Shown here: positions 49,296 to 63,273 of the stretch, piece by piece | Layout: every line of letters starts with the position of its first letter | Position numbering within the stretch: the stretch's first letter is position 1 | Assembly: GCF_000715075.1 (NCBI RefSeq) | Contig: NC_134102.1 | Location: forward strand, 50,911,348 to 50,975,347 | Direction of reading: 5' to 3' | Origin: Nicotiana tabacum | Taxonomy: Eukaryota > Streptophyta > Magnoliopsida > Solanales > Solanaceae | DNA: 64,000 nucleotides | Translations under genes and position numbers: made by a program | The notes under the pieces: generated by a model | What the model was told of the DNA's origin: nothing | Database searches by the model: none | The model's input: the letters and a program-made list of their open reading frames with translations, nothing else

Positions 49296-52026
49296 CTTCC
49301 TGTCATGGCGGTTGCTGAGTTGTGGAGTTCAGATTCTCGGAGACTATCAAGGTAGTTGCTTGACATTTCGTAGACCTTGTCTCTCCTTCCCTATCTTCCC
49401 ACTTATTGTATTTAGTTTCAGACTATCATAGACATTATTTTCCAGACTTGTGATGTATAGATTCTCATGTACTTTGTGACACCCCGATAGTTGGGAACTT
49501 TCGCGTTGTGTTTTGGATTTCTATCCCGTTTATGAGAACTTTTATTGTTTAAATTGCTTTAATTCGTTTTCTGTTAAAAGTGTTGGAAATATTTTTAAAA
49601 CTGTCGCCTTGCCTAGTACCATGATAGGCACCATCATGTCAGGTTAGGATTTTGGGTCGTGATACATCTACTCTAGCCTTAGAAGTAGTAGGAGCATTTT
49701 TACCACCTGTTGTTGCCATAGATTTATAACTATCAAATATTGATCTAGCATAAGTATATTTTAGCTTTGCAGTCTTCGAGAGATGCCTGTTCATTTTCTT
49801 GAATTGCTAAATTCTCATAAATTTTACGAACAAGTCCCTTTGCACCTCTTAATTTTAAAGATGGGTTAAGTAGAGTAGAAATTAAATAAACTTAGGGAAT
49901 AGGGAAAAAATACTTTTTAAATTTTGCAATTATTTCATTAATGGCTGGTGCATAAGTTGGACTTGTTTTATGCTTAATAAATACAAAATAAATTCCACAA
50001 ATATACCATAATATTTGTGTAACAGTAGGACAATATATACAGAAAATTATTTTGTAACATAATAAAAATTTTCTAAAATTTAGTAAGCTCTTTGATCTTA
50101 TCCCAATCAGAATCAATAATTTGATCTGCGGGGATACCATTATGCATATTAAATACCTTTTGTATAGGCACCCGATAATCATACGCAACTTTAAGCATTT
50201 CATAAGTAGAATTTCACCAAGTACAAACATCTTTTGGAATTTTTCTATATGGAATGTTAGCACTAGCATATTGTTGTGCAAACTCACGAAGTCTACTCGC
50301 TTTATTAGCACAAAAAATATAGCCACAAACATGTTGTACTTTACTACAAGCCTCATAAAATAAATTAATACCATCTTTTACAACCAAGTTAAAATATGGC
50401 ATGCACATCTAACATGGAAAATTGCTGGATTAATTGGACAAAGTCTAGCTCTTAAGCTAGTTGCTGCAGTTGTGTTAGCAGAAGCATTATCTAATGTGAT
50501 AGTTAAAATTTTATCAATGAGCCCATATAAATCAACTATTTGTAGAACAGTAGTTGCAATATATGCTCCAATGTGTTTTGAATCAATAAATTTATAATCA
50601 ATAATACATTTTTCATGTTCTAGTGATGATCAACCCAATGACATGTAACAGTTAAATAATTACAACCATTAGGACTACGACCTATATCAGATGTGATACA
50701 CTTTACAATCTAAGTAAAAAAATATACAACGAATATACTGAAGATATTCAGTTTGAAATTTAAAAATATCATTTCTAACTGCGGTCTTAGGAAAACCTTG
50801 AAAAGTAGAATTATAAGTTTCTTGTATATAATGTACAAAGGCAGGGTGGGAAGAAAAAGTAAAAGGTAAACCACAGACAACAACCATTTTTGCTAAATTT
50901 TTACGATCTCTATCTTTGTTATAGGGATGTAGTATACTACCAGAAGCAGGGTGAAGCTATTGTTGTAAAAAGTTAGAACCCCCGCCAAATCTACTAGGAG
51001 CGCCAATATCACTGCTAGGATCCAAAATTTTTCCGGCATCAATTTGAGCTTGTATCCATAAATATTTGTGTTCCTTAACTAAGTGCTTGGTTAAACCCCC
51101 CGTCCCACCTGATTTTCCATGTAAAAATCGTGCCTTACATTTTTCACATATAGCAAGTTCATTGACTTTATCATGTTTAAAAAAATTTCATACAAGTGAT
51201 GTTTTGGTACGTTCAACCTTACGCTTACCCCTTACAGGAGGTACATGGGGTAAAGCTCCAGACCGAGATTGACTCTGAGTTGGAGCTTGTGTTGCTGGAC
51301 TAGTGGGTGTTTCATCTAATTCTTCTTCCTCATTTTCTTCGTCCTTAATAAAAATACCATTGCCAAATTGACTTTGTAAAGTTTTATGATCTAGTTGTTC
51401 TCCCAAATTAATATTATAACATGCAGAGGGTTGAGAAAATGAAGTTTCATCAACATGAGTCATTTCATCTATATGTTTTCTAATTTCTAGGAGAAGGATT
51501 AGGATTAGGATTAAGATAAGGATTAGGATTACTACCACTAGCACCTTTACTACTTTTTTAAAATATGTCAAATACACTTTTAGGAGCCATAATTTAAATA
51601 CGAAATTAAATTAGAAAAGTTAACCCAAAAATTAAACACACAAATGAAATATGATAATAGAACACGTAAAGTAAATACAAAAATTAAGCACTAAAATGAT
51701 ACGGAAAAATTAAATATTAAAATTAGGAGATGGAACGAGTGCATCGTGATTAAATATTGAAACTAGAAGAAATTGCCCAAAAAATTACTCCAAATACTTG
51801 ACGAATTAATTTGAAGCTTGAAAGTTGCTCCAAAAATTTGCCCAAATACTTGAAACGTAGTTGATTGTTAGAAAATCGAGAAAATAATATAGATAGAATG
51901 TAAGAGATTTGAGAGAAAATGATTGATTTTTGTGGAAAAAAATGAAGAAGAATGGGGGATATTTATAGTTTAAAATAGGGACAAAGTGTAATTTATTAAA
52001 TTTATGGGTTCGATTAAAAGTTTTTT

Positions 52027-52051
52027 GGGGGGAGGGGGAGGGGGGAGGGGG
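52027..52051 (+). other. Perfect four-run G tract (G-quadruplex candidate) at a rearrangement joint
   Basis: Four runs of 6, 5, 6 and 5 guanines, each separated by a single A. It lies exactly at the joint between hAT DNA and an F LTR fragment. A C tract (52304-52324) follows 250 bases on. Confidence 0.85.
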
Positions 52052-52056
52052 AAAAT

Positions 52057-52302
52057 CAACATACAAACCTATCGGAGCAATCAAAACTTGATTCCGAGTT
52101 TGTTTACCCAAAATCAAACCTTGGTCAACTATTCTAACTTAAAGCTTCCAAATCAAGAGTCATTCTTCCAAATTAATCCTGAACCACTCGAAAACCAAAA
52201 CCGGCCATACACTCAAGTCATAATACATTATATGAAGCTACCTAAAGTCTCAAACCACCGAATGGAACACTAAAGCTCAAAACGATCGGTCGGGTCGTTA
52301 TA
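52057..52302 (-). repeat. LTR fragment of element F (third copy)
   Basis: It matches the end of LTR1 (43409-43653) and finishes GTCGTTATA, followed directly by interior copy 2. Confidence 0.85.
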
Positions 52303-54926
52303 TCCCCCCTTCCCCCCCCCCCCCATAAACATACGCTCGTCCTCGAACGTTCTAAGAGTCATTCTAAAGTCATCAAATCACTGTATGAACTTTCCATACA
52401 GATGCCCATGAGTGATCCCACATCACCTCAACCAATATGATCATGTCAACATAACCTAACTGAAGATTTTTTTCGTCAACCTTAATATATCAACAATAGA
52501 CCCAAATTCCAACATTCTAAATTCCTGATACGATCCGATTATCGCATATACATATTATATCAATCTCAACAAGCTACATAAGATCATAAATATATTCCTG
52601 AGATATGACCACACAATGTAACCCATCGCTCATATGTCCGTAGCTATATCTTTGACCACAATAGATGCTCATTACCAAACCCGGTACCAGTAACATACCT
52701 CATATCAAATATAACCTTGTTCTAAACCTTCACAACACTGCTAATAATGTAAGAAACATGTAGAAACTCATAACCACTCACTCAGTAGAAGCTATTCGAC
52801 CTGTGAGCTACACCAAATGCCACCTAGTCACATACGATGCAATCCTTACCCAACAAGTAACAACTTGAATATAGCTGAAGATGGAAAGAGAACCAAATGA
52901 GAGAACCACCTAACAAATACCACCACAAAGCACAATGCTATAAACCCATCTCACAAGGAAGAAGCAAGGCACACGAAGTAAGCATGAAGAATCATGTTCT
53001 ATCATAACTCTGTTACGGCACGTAGCCTGATCCAAACATACCGATCCACATGGAATACCCATCTAGCCATAACGCTCACAATAAACAACCACATGCTTAT
53101 CAACAATATCCCATAACAACCTATCTATAACACATACCATCAGTTATCCAATTCTCAACAATTCTTCACAATCCGCAATCAAGGAATAGTCTGCCTACGA
53201 GGACATCCATTCTCTAAACCTCATGAATACCAGAATCTCCAATCCGATCTCAACTCCACTACTCAAATGGCTGATACATCACTAATGCTCCATCATCTTA
53301 TGCAAAATACCCACACTGATCTTGTGCGCCACATAGCAAAACCTGAACCTCAGCAGCCCAAACCAGGCGATCACCATAACATTAGTCAAGTATCCGTAAG
53401 TCAAAACACAATTCACCTTCCAAAATGCACACTCTTCTCAAGCGACATCAAATAGTGTCGGCATTTTCTTAAACTTCTGAAATCGTCCGTGCCATCAAAA
53501 ACTCATAACCTTCCCTTCGAAACTAAACCACAACCTTGTACTCACAACTTTCAATCTCACACGACGCAACACCACTATCATGCTAACTCGCAAAAATATG
53601 AAAACTAATAATCGACTCTGAATCACCAGCAAGATGAACACCTCATCAACCAAGAACCTTCCATTTAACTCAGTCCGGGGAGGACATCACCAAATGTAAC
53701 ACACCTTTTATACCCGTAGAAGACATTAACCCCGAGCTGAGGCCATAACCATCGTGAATCCTTCAAAACCCATTAACACATAATCAAATTAGCAGAGTTG
53801 ATTTCCCTCTAACTCAATCGAGTCATGCACACTGCCAAACCCAGAAGTAACTCAACTCGAAATGCTCTCTCTGAAGGGACATTCTACAACCACGAAGCCG
53901 TCTCTTGCATCTCTCTAATACTGCATGTAGAGTCAATAATGATAAAGAAGTACCACAAGTTTAGACACCATCTAATATAGATCTCAAGTCCTAGCCATAC
54001 ACAAATCCGAAAATAAAATCTTTAAATACCACATATGAGTCTTGAACTCATCAGAATCTTCTTGATAATCATTCACCTTGCTCCACATCATCCTAGATGA
54101 AATCTTTCTCAATCATAGCTAATCCGCAAGCACATCCTAGTCCAGGAACTAATATAATGCATGACCATGCAATCCGATCATCGATAGTAGGCTCCCCCAC
54201 TTGGCTCAAAGCCATAAACCACGTCGTCTGTAACCCATAACACCCTTCCTTTGTAGCTATCTCGGTCTCACACTGTTAATCAGCCGAATACTTCATAAAC
54301 CCATGTGACTTTAGTCATAAAACATTCCAAACACTCTGCCAAGTACACACTCACCAGGGTAACCGACAACCCAACTTCCTCAAGCCCTCCGAAGTGGTAG
54401 TATATGCATTCCACTGAATAGAAGCCTCATACGAATCACACAACCTCAAATCCTACCGACTAACCTCAAATCAACATATCCTATGACCCTACCATGGTCA
54501 CAACAACTAGGAAACCAATTTATCCTTCTAAGTCCGTACTCATCAACCAGATACAAGAATCCGTTGCATCCCACAAATGAACAACCGAAAGGTCTACCAC
54601 TGCATCCTTTCCAAGACTAGACAACATATCACAGCTATAATCAAGCATCTATATCCATTCATAGTCCATCCACAACATCACAAACCGTCGATGCATAGCT
54701 GATACCGAGTGCGCAACATCACATACGAGTGAATGGGAAGAAATTAAAGATATATGCGACAAGTTGAGACAGAGGCGCACGGTGAGGGAAGAAAGAAGGG
54801 AAGTTTCATAGATGCCCTGCAACCTCTCAGAGATAGGTATGGACGTCATCAACTGATCCGCAAGACTCTACTGGACACTTGCCCAGGACTTGTAGAACCT
54901 ATGAACCTAGTGCTCGGATACCAACT
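52303..54926 (-). other. Element F interior, copy 2 with primer site
   Basis: Non-coding. The first 1.5 kb repeats 43654-45507. The remainder continues past the hAT insertion point and ends at a Met-type primer site at about 54906-54925 (minus: TTGGTATCCGAGCACTAGG, one change from the standard). Confidence 0.8.
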
Positions 54927-57207
54927 TGTCACGACCCAAAATCCCACTAAGTCGTGATGGCACCTAACCAAACCCCCTAGGTAAGCCAAGTAATGTAAGT
55001 TACAGCTTAATTGAGAAATCAACAATATATACAATAGAATCTACAACCGAATTCAATACAAATACCCCCAAGGACTGGTAGTACAAGTCATGAGCCCATA
55101 TGATTTAGATTTACAAGCTAATATGAAGAATAAATATAATATTTATTTAAAATTTATATAAACATATATGAATCCTAAACTACTGTGAACAAGAGGTAGC
55201 TCAAATATGGAATGCATGTATGTCTTCAATTCAAGGCTACATCATCCACATCTATGCAACTCCAACATCTACACTCAAGGAGCATAAGTGTAGTATAAGT
55301 ACAGCCGACCCAATGTACCCAGTAAGTATCTTGACTAACCTCAGTGAAGTAGTGGCGAGGTTTTTAAGTCAAAAGATACTCACTAATATAACCTGTTCAG
55401 TTAGATTTGCAATAGAAACAATATTAGAAATAATAGAAAAGAGTACAAGAGCAAATATGTGAAGCAGTAAATGATTACTAAACGAAATCACGGTCAGTTT
55501 CCTCAATATCGCAATCAACCCTCTTCTTAAAGCGATAACCACCAAACAACATAGTAAACCCATGAATGTTCAGATTATGAGGAATGTTTTCAAGATATCA
55601 AATCAAATAACACGGCAACAACCTTCGTGTATTTATCTCACCCTTACCAAATATATGAATATTTGTCAAATCAATTGGCACGATAACATCATTCGTGTAT
55701 TTATCTCATCCTCACCAAGCATATGTATAACAATACTAACTGGGTAAAAGAAATGCCAATAACAATAACAACAATTAGAAATTACACAAATAGTAATAAC
55801 GAACAAGGCAGAGCATACAGACAACAATAATAGACAAGATGGGAATCACAGAAGTAATGATAGCAATTAAGGTAGGAGAACATAAATTTCACTAACTAGC
55901 ATGGTAGAAGGTTTAGATGAAGGCACAACAAACGAGAAAGGCATAGATATAAATATAACAAATAAGATAGAAAGCATGATCTTGACAAGATAAACAGATA
56001 GAAGGCATAGATAGAACAATAACAATTAAGGTAGAAGGCAACGACGGGATAACAATAACAAGTCACATAGAAAGCATAGGTGCAACAATGACAACTCAGA
56101 ATAAAGATATAAATATATATGCAAGGGAAAGATATCACAATATAATGCACGTCTCTCGTCTTTGCCTGCACGAAAACACCCTTCGTACCATGAACTTTCA
56201 TCCTTATTTTATAATATAAAAACAATTGTATAGCATCACCCTTCGTGCTCTTACTCTCTTCCTTACATGATAGTGTAAAATAATGGCACATTATCCTTCG
56301 TGCATAATAATGTATATGAAATGGAATGACATCACCCTTCGTGCTTTATACTCTTCCTCACATGATAATGTATATGCAATGGCACAGGCTTTACACTCTT
56401 TCTCACCAAGCATATGTATATCAACGACAAGCAAGGTAGGAAGCAAGGATAACATCAAGAAGAGTGGTTAAGAAAATACATCACGTGAACATTAATCACA
56501 ACTCTTGAACCAATAAACAATTCAATAAACCTCAAGAACCCTATTGTTCAAGTATCTCGACAAAGGTCAAATATGCTTTTCAACATAAGTATGGAACCCA
56601 AGTACTTCCGAATTATGGTCATAAACATGTATTTGTGATTAGGTATAGTGATGATCGAATTTAGCACATTAACAGTTTCACAAAGAGTTCGTCAAATTTA
56701 ATCAAGTTATAATAAGCTGAATCATAATTTCAAGCAGTCAAGTAAAATATGAGGTAAGAAAATCACATATTCCAACAACGCACAAAGAATCGTATAATCT
56801 ACCCCCGAGTATGGATAATCCTGACATATGCATATACACTCATTACCTCGCATATATATTACCCTTGCATGTAGCAAACAATATCATTTTTATTAGGAAA
56901 ACATCTCCCAACATAGGTAAGACACTTACCTCAAATAAGTCATATCGATATACTAAAAGTCCTATCCTGCACGGATTGGAATAATCAAAATTCGATTCCG
57001 AGTCCGTTTAATCCAAAGTCAAACCTTGGTCAACTCTTCCAACTTAAAGCGTCCAAATCAAGAGTCATTCTTCTAAATCAATCCTGAACCACTCGATAAT
57101 CAAAACTGACTATATACTCAAATCATAATACATCATATGAAGCTACTTATAGTCTCAAACCACCAAATGGAATGCTAAAGCTTAAAATGACCGATCGGAT
57201 CATTACA
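54927..57207 (-). repeat. LTR2 of element F, internally deleted
   Basis: It matches LTR1, but about 1.3 kb corresponding to roughly 42113-43419 is missing; the joint is near 56976. The deletion removes the region where the promoter would be expected. Confidence 0.85.
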
Positions 57208-57291
57208 ATCGTATATTAAATGTGTTTCCTTTTGTTATTCTATCATCTTTTCCTCTAAAGCAATCATTTACTTAATATATTAGAATAAAAT

Positions 57292-57777
57292 TGTGACGAC
57301 CTGATAGGTCGTTTTGAGTACTATCTCCCTTTTGTATGTTTCGAGATCTCACGTAGCTTCATTTGATGAAATATGACTTGCGTGCATAGTCTGTTCATTT
57401 TTCGAAAAGCTTATTGTGAAATTTTAAAGAAAATATGATTTTGTGGCTTTAAAATCTACTTGAGTTGACCACGTTCAACGTTTTTGGTAAACGGTCTGGA
57501 ATTAATATTTTGACGATTCCAGTGGGTTCATATGATATTTTTGGACTTGTACGCCCGTTTGGTTGGGGTCCCGGTTGACCCGAGACCGTTTCAACGCATT
57601 AAGTGAAAAGTTAAAAAAATAGATTTTTAAGTTGAAAATCTTGAGTTTTGATGATTGATTCTTAATATATGATGTTATTTTAATGATTTGAGATAACGAG
57701 CAAGTTTGTATGATGTTATTACACTTGTGTAATTGTTTGAATTGGAGCTTGAGGGGCTCAAATGTGTTTCAGATGTG
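57292..57777 (+). mobile_element. LTR fragment of the A family
   Basis: It starts TGTGACGACCTGATAGG and follows the first part of the A LTR up to 'gaggggctcaaatgtgtttcag'. It is cut off where the next element begins. Confidence 0.75.
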
Positions 57778-58640
57778 ATAACAACACATATAGCGTAAGA
57801 CTTATAGTAAGAAGATGGAAAGACGGAAGGTTTGATTCTTAAAAGAAAAATACACAAGCTTAAGTATTTAAAACTTGAAACCTTGTTTAGTAGTAAAAGA
57901 AGTAGAGAATCAGTTATAGAAGAAGAAGAATAGGAGGGAGGAAACTCAAACAAGGAAGCTTGACATTAAAGACATCCAAGTAATAGTTCAAGGTTGAATA
58001 AAAAGGGCAAACCCAAAGAGAACCTTACAAGGTCTCTACAAAGCCAAAGGCTACTAATATAAATATTTATCTTCAATCTTAGTTACAATGAAGAAAAAAA
58101 CAATTCTTTATATACGAGTGAATGGTGGCTTCCACCATAAAGAAAAAATCCTAAAAGAACATTCTAGGCTTCAAAGGTAGTCAAACTAAATTAAATAAGT
58201 TAAAGTTTCTTACGTGCATAGAAGACTACCCACACTTTGTTCAATGCAGTCAATATTAAATACTACCTACACTTTGTTCAATGTAGTCAATATTGAATTA
58301 AGAAAGCATTAATGAAAGATTCTAGAAACTAGATTAAATTTACTCTAGTTTGGGTTGCTGAAGTTGCCCTTTGTTGGGGCTGATTTGGGCTCCACTCCAC
58401 CTCCCTTTTAACTTCAATTTGGGCCTCCAAATAGTTGTAAGACTTGTCCAAAATATCTTCTTTTGGCTGGAACTCTTCTCCTACAATAAGACACCTTCTA
58501 ATTGCTAAGTGAAGCTCATTGAGCTTGTCCTGAAGCTTCTTCGTTTGAGATCTTGTCATGGGCCTTCTTGGAGCTTCTAAAACTTCATCCTTGTCCTTTA
58601 ATAACATTGAGCTTCTATGGTTGCTATCTGAAATACCCCA
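57778..58640 (-). mobile_element. 3' end of another gypsy element: pol tail and LTR
   Basis: The plus strand starts TGATAACAACACATA, a plausible LTR end. A minus-strand frame at 58329-58607 has 'APRRPMTRSQTKKLQ', the typical C-terminal tail of gypsy polyproteins. A TATA box (minus GTATATAAAG) lies at 58106-58115. A 36-bp direct repeat is at 58228-58301. The upstream pol is missing. Confidence 0.65.
58329..58607 (-). pseudogene. C-terminal tail of a gypsy polyprotein
   Basis: 93 codons with the 'RPMTRSQTKKL' signature that follows the integrase in Ty3/gypsy elements, then a glutamate/lysine-rich tail. There is no catalytic domain and nothing recognisable upstream beyond 58640, so it is a truncated remnant. 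Confidence 0.65.
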
Positions 58641-58811
58641 AAGTTTTTAGACTAATATTGCATTCTTAATTGACCATCTCTATAAAGAGGATAGATTTTA
58701 CTCCGCACTTCCTAAACGTGAATTTGACGATATATGAAAATTGCCTACTTTAGATTATGTTAATATGTGCAAAGAAGTTTTATGGCGTTGCTATGTTTAA
58801 CACTTAATATC
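58641..58811. other. Short unassigned spacer
   Basis: No feature is seen between the gypsy fragment and solo LTR H. Confidence 0.5.
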
Positions 58812-59507
58812 TGTAAAGACTTGGCCGGTCGTTTTGAGTATTTTATCTATGTTTTTCTATTTATTGCCTCTTCTATATTATATTGTGATTATGTAACTTC
58901 CTAGGTGGTTGGTTTGGTTTCGGGGTGAGTTTCGGAGTGGATTGGGACACTTAGTTCCAAAGTTGGAAGCTTAAGTTGAAAGAGTTGATCGGAGTTTGAG
59001 TTTTGTATAGATGACTCCCGGAATGGAGTTTTGATAATTCTGATAGCTTCGTATGGTGATTTTGTACTTAGGAGTATGTATGGATATTGATTTGGAGGTC
59101 CGTAGGCCGTTTTGGCTTGAATTGGCGAAAGTTAGAAAATTAAAGATTTGGAAGGTTGATAAGTTTGACCGAGAGTTGACTTTATTGATATCGGGTTCGA
59201 ATTTCGACTTCGGGAGTTGGAATAGGTCTGTTGTGTCATTTATGGCTTGTGCGCAAAATTTGAGGTCAATTAGAGTTGGTTTGGTATGAATCGACGTTAG
59301 TTTTGGAAGTTGAATGTTCATGGATTCAATATGTTTGAATTGTGTTGTGATTTGTAGATTTGATGTGATTTTAGGCCTCGAGTAGGTTGGTTATGTATTT
59401 TTGAACTTGATGGTATATTTGGACGGGGTGGGCCCCCCCATATGTGATTCAGATTGAATACTGAATCATTTTGGACTTAGAAGAATTTTTGTCCAGCTAA
59501 GGTTCTG

Positions 59508-59770
59508 GTGCAATCGCACCTGCACACTTTGGGCTGCAAGTGCGGCACCGCAAAAGCAGCATGTGAGCCATAGAAGTGAGTTTGGGGCTGGGTGAGCTGT
59601 GACCGCAGGTGCGGTCGTTTCTCCGCAGAAGCGGACGCACAGAAACGGTTTGGTTCCGTAAAAGCGCAATGCAGATGGGCTCAAAGGTCCGCAAAAACGA
59701 TTTTCCATAGCTTAATGAAAAGCCGCACCTGCGATGGATTTTTCGCAGGTGCGGAGCCATAGAAGCGAAA
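59508..59770 (+). repeat. GC-rich repeat cluster in LTR H
   Basis: Units such as CCGCAGGTGCGG, CCGCAGAAGCGG and CGCACCTGCG. Several have decayed (for example CCGCAAAAGC). It is the counterpart of 47320-47590. Confidence 0.7.
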
Positions 59771-61373
59771 TAACTGGGCAGAAAAGAGTTGGATCGAGGG
59801 TTTTTTTCCATTTTTCATCTTTTGAGTTAGAGAGCTCGATTTTGGGCGATTTGGAAGGTATTTTCAAGGAGTTGATCGAGGTAAGTGTTTTTGACTCGGA
59901 TTTGATTATTATTCATGAATCCATCATTGTTTTTATCATTTAATTAGTGTTTTTAGTTGGAAAAATTGGGGAATTTTGTGAGAACTTCCTAAGCTATAAT
60001 TTGAGGATTTGAAGGTCGATTTGAGGTCGGAATTGGATTGTTTTAGTATGGTTGGACTTGTTATTGAATTGATATTCAGATTTATTAAGTTTGGTCAGGT
60101 TCTGAGATGTGGGCCCATGGTTGGCTTTTTGATTTTCTTTAAAAGTTGCAACTTTATTATCTGGAATAGTTTCCTATGGTTTGTGTTTACGGTATTAAGT
60201 TATTTTGGCTAGATTCGAGCCGTCCAGAGTTGGATATTCGCGAAAAAGGCTTACTAGTGGTTTGATTTAGCTTGTTTGAGGTAAGTATTTTGCCTAACTT
60301 TGTATGAGGGAACTAACCCTTAGGATTTGGATTGATTGTACTCTTTGTGTTATGTGAAAGCCGTGTATGCAAGATGACGAGTGAGTACACGGGCTATATA
60401 TGGTATTTGACCGGTTTAGCCATATAGACTATTTCCATGCCTTTAGTTGAGTCGTTATAACATGTCATCTCTTTCATTTCTAATTTACTCATACATTTGT
60501 TTATCTACTCTCCTATGTTTATTTGACGTTGTAGCACTTGTTCTACCTCTTACTTGTTACCTCTTATTTGTTATTTGCTCTTATATGATTTAGTTGAAGT
60601 TCTTGCTTCCCTTATTGTCTTGTTACTTCTTTAATTGTTGAACTACCTTAGTTGGAGTTGTTATTTCATGGAATATGCTCTTGTTGAGTTATTGGTGTTG
60701 AAGTTGTAAAAGCCTTTATCACATTGAGGTGAAGTTGTTAATTGTCTCTCTTGTTGAGCTATTCACTTTTTTTTTGTTATTGTTGAGATTCTTGTTCATA
60801 TTGTGGTTGAGCCATGGCCTATTTGTTGTGGAAAACATTGATATTGTTGACTTTATGGCAAGTTGTGGCATATAAGCACTTGTGGTGCGAGTTGTGATTG
60901 TGTTGTGATATTGATACACATGCGGTGGTATAAGGCTAGGGGTTGAAACGCATGCGGTGAGATAAGGTGGGCTTGATATGCATGTTGCTAGTAGGGGAAC
61001 TACTTGAAGCCACACGGTGTGATAAGATGGGCTAAAATGCGGGTAGCTATTTCGAAAAATATGATTTTTCAAAACTAAATATAAGGCTCCCGCGGTGATA
61101 TAAAGAAGTGTTGTGATTGAAATGAGAAATGTGAATACGAGGCAGTACGTCAGTTGTGATGCTTGTTGTTATCTCTCATTTACCTCAGTTGTATTTGTCT
61201 GTATTGTTCCTTGATGTCCTTATTGTGTGTTCCTACCTGGTTGCCTTCATTGATTTAAATTCAATTGTAGCATATCTTGTTGTATTGCTTTATTGCTTCA
61301 TTTCCTCATTTTCATTATTAGATACTATACTTGTTCAGTTCTTTTTCTTATCCTAGTAGGTGTCTTGACCTGG

Positions 61374-61470
61374 CCTCGTCACTACTCTACCGAGGTTAGG
61401 CTTGATACTTACTGGGTACCCTTGTGGTGTACTCATACTACTCTTCTACACGTTTTTGTGCAAATCCAGG
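61374..61470 (+). other. Conserved two-hairpin block, LTR H
   Basis: Stem 1 is CCTCG/CGAGG (61374-61395). Then come 'gtactcatactac' and a reduced stem 2 (CAC/GTG). It lies about 365 bases before the LTR end once the nested LTR is removed. Confidence 0.6.
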
Positions 61471-61801
61471 TACCTCGACCCAGGCTAGGCACCAATGAGT
61501 AGAGCATTCAGTTCGGAGACTTCAAGGTATACCTGCCCGGCGTTCGCAGGCCTCAGAGTCACCCTATGTCCTTGTTTATCTACTACTTACTCTTTACTTA
61601 GACAGTGATATATTAGGGATGTTTCAGTATATTCGTGTAGAGCTTATGACTCAGTCTCACAAGATTTTGGGAGTTATTGTTAGCGGTATTGTTGAGTTCT
61701 TTTATGAAAGCTATTTGGTTTAAATTTGAAGTTCTATTATTATTTCTGCTATTTCTCCATGCATGTTAGGCTTACCTGGTTTTAGAGACTAGGTGCCATC
61801 A

Positions 61802-63166
61802 TGACGAGCTCGAAACACACACTTAAAATTATGCTTACTAGTCAAATATAGTATAGTATAATATCGTATCCATAGGGATTAGATTTAAACAGTATTCTTG
61901 TAGTTTCTAGCTTGATTGCTATTCAAGATGATCAGCAATTGAGATTTCTATGATTTCTAACTACAATTAACTAAGAATCTAAAGCTATTGACTAATGACG
62001 ATCGCAACAAAGGTAAGCAAGGAAGTTATCAATGGGAGAAAATAGGGGTTGATATGATAGGTGTAAGATAATTGTTTGTGATCTAACTCTAGATAATTCA
62101 CTTCTAATGTTTAAGTGAGTCTCTCGAATTCACTCAATTATTAGTTCAAACGTTCATAAAAACTCCTCTCTCGATTAAGTCTTAACCTCACAAGATGAAC
62201 CAATTTAAGCACGTGAAGATATGCAAGAATGCGTAGTGGATTGGTCTTTAGGAGAACCTCTCTCGATTATCCTCCTAACTAGGTTTAATCAATGATTCAA
62301 CTAGCCTCTTTCGATTACTAAGAAGAATCTATGAACTCAACCCACAATATAAAAGATATCACAAGTTATGCCTCTCTCGATTACATGAACAAGTGAATAT
62401 AGATGCGACAATCAAATCATCCAAAAATGCTTCAATACATAAAAGTAGGGTTATAATTCACAAACAATCATCAAAACACCAAATCCATTAAACCCTAAAG
62501 AGAACTACTCCATAGATATGGAGCAATTCATCACAAATAAAGTTAAAGTAGAGGAAAACATAAATTCAATCCAAACTCGTGTCTTGAGTGAGGAAGGAAT
62601 GATGAATTCCTTATGCTCGTGTTCTTCAAACTCCTCCTTAGGTCGAATATGTATCAAAAGTCCCAAAAATAACGTTTCCCATGTATTTATACCAAATAGG
62701 GTCAGGCCCAAATGAAATCACCTTTTTCTAGCCGAAATAGGACATTTACTCTGTAAAAATTGCACCGGTGTGCCGCATGGGGCGACGCGCCATGCAGGGC
62801 ATTAGTGGGGAAATCCAGAGAGTTGATTTCTAACAGACAGCAGGAAAATGGGCAGCCATGGTGCCCCACGCGCCGCGGTAGTGGACTTTTCTTAGAGTAC
62901 GGACTTTTACTTGCTTTTTGTATCCATGTGTGGTTCTCGACCCCCGAACGCGATCCCGGCTTAATCCCTTGGGCTTTTACTCAGTCTTCAAATCTCCAAA
63001 TCACTCAAATTCATTCCATAATATCTACATAGCTCGAAATCACTCCTACAAGGCATAAAACACACAATAAGTACAAAACACTAGCGATTAAAGCTCAAAC
63101 ACAATAAAAGTGCAGTAAATTAAAGTGCAATAAGCGATAAAAACACGATATTATAGCCTACCATCA
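61802..63166 (-). mobile_element. Solo LTR of the gag-protease family
   Basis: TGACGAGCTC...CCTACCATCA with a perfect duplication CATCA (61797-61801 and 63167-63171). It is homologous to the LTRs at 3818 and 9520, with TATA at 62683-62692 and GC palindromes near 62766-62795 and 62858-62877. Confidence 0.93.
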
Positions 63167-63205
63167 CATCACGACATCCTCAGGTGGGAAATTGGGGCCG
63201 TGACA

Positions 63206-63233
63206 ATATCATTTTGATAAATTGTTATAAAAT

Positions 63234-63273
<40 letters not shown>

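Larger units (their letters stand above)
58812..63205 (+). mobile_element. Solo LTR H (E family), carrying a nested solo LTR
   Basis: It runs from TGTAAAGACTTGGCCGG to GGCCGTGACA, with a perfect duplication ATATC at 58807-58811 and 63206-63210. After subtracting the nested LTR it is about 3.0 kb, the size of E. It has CGCAGGTGCGG/CGCAGAAGCGG palindromes at 59508-59770. Confidence 0.9.

Noticed and set aside
51495..51530. GGATTA repeats resembling a telomere
   Set aside because: The plant telomere repeat is TTTAGGG; this run encodes an Asn-Pro stretch of the hAT transposase.
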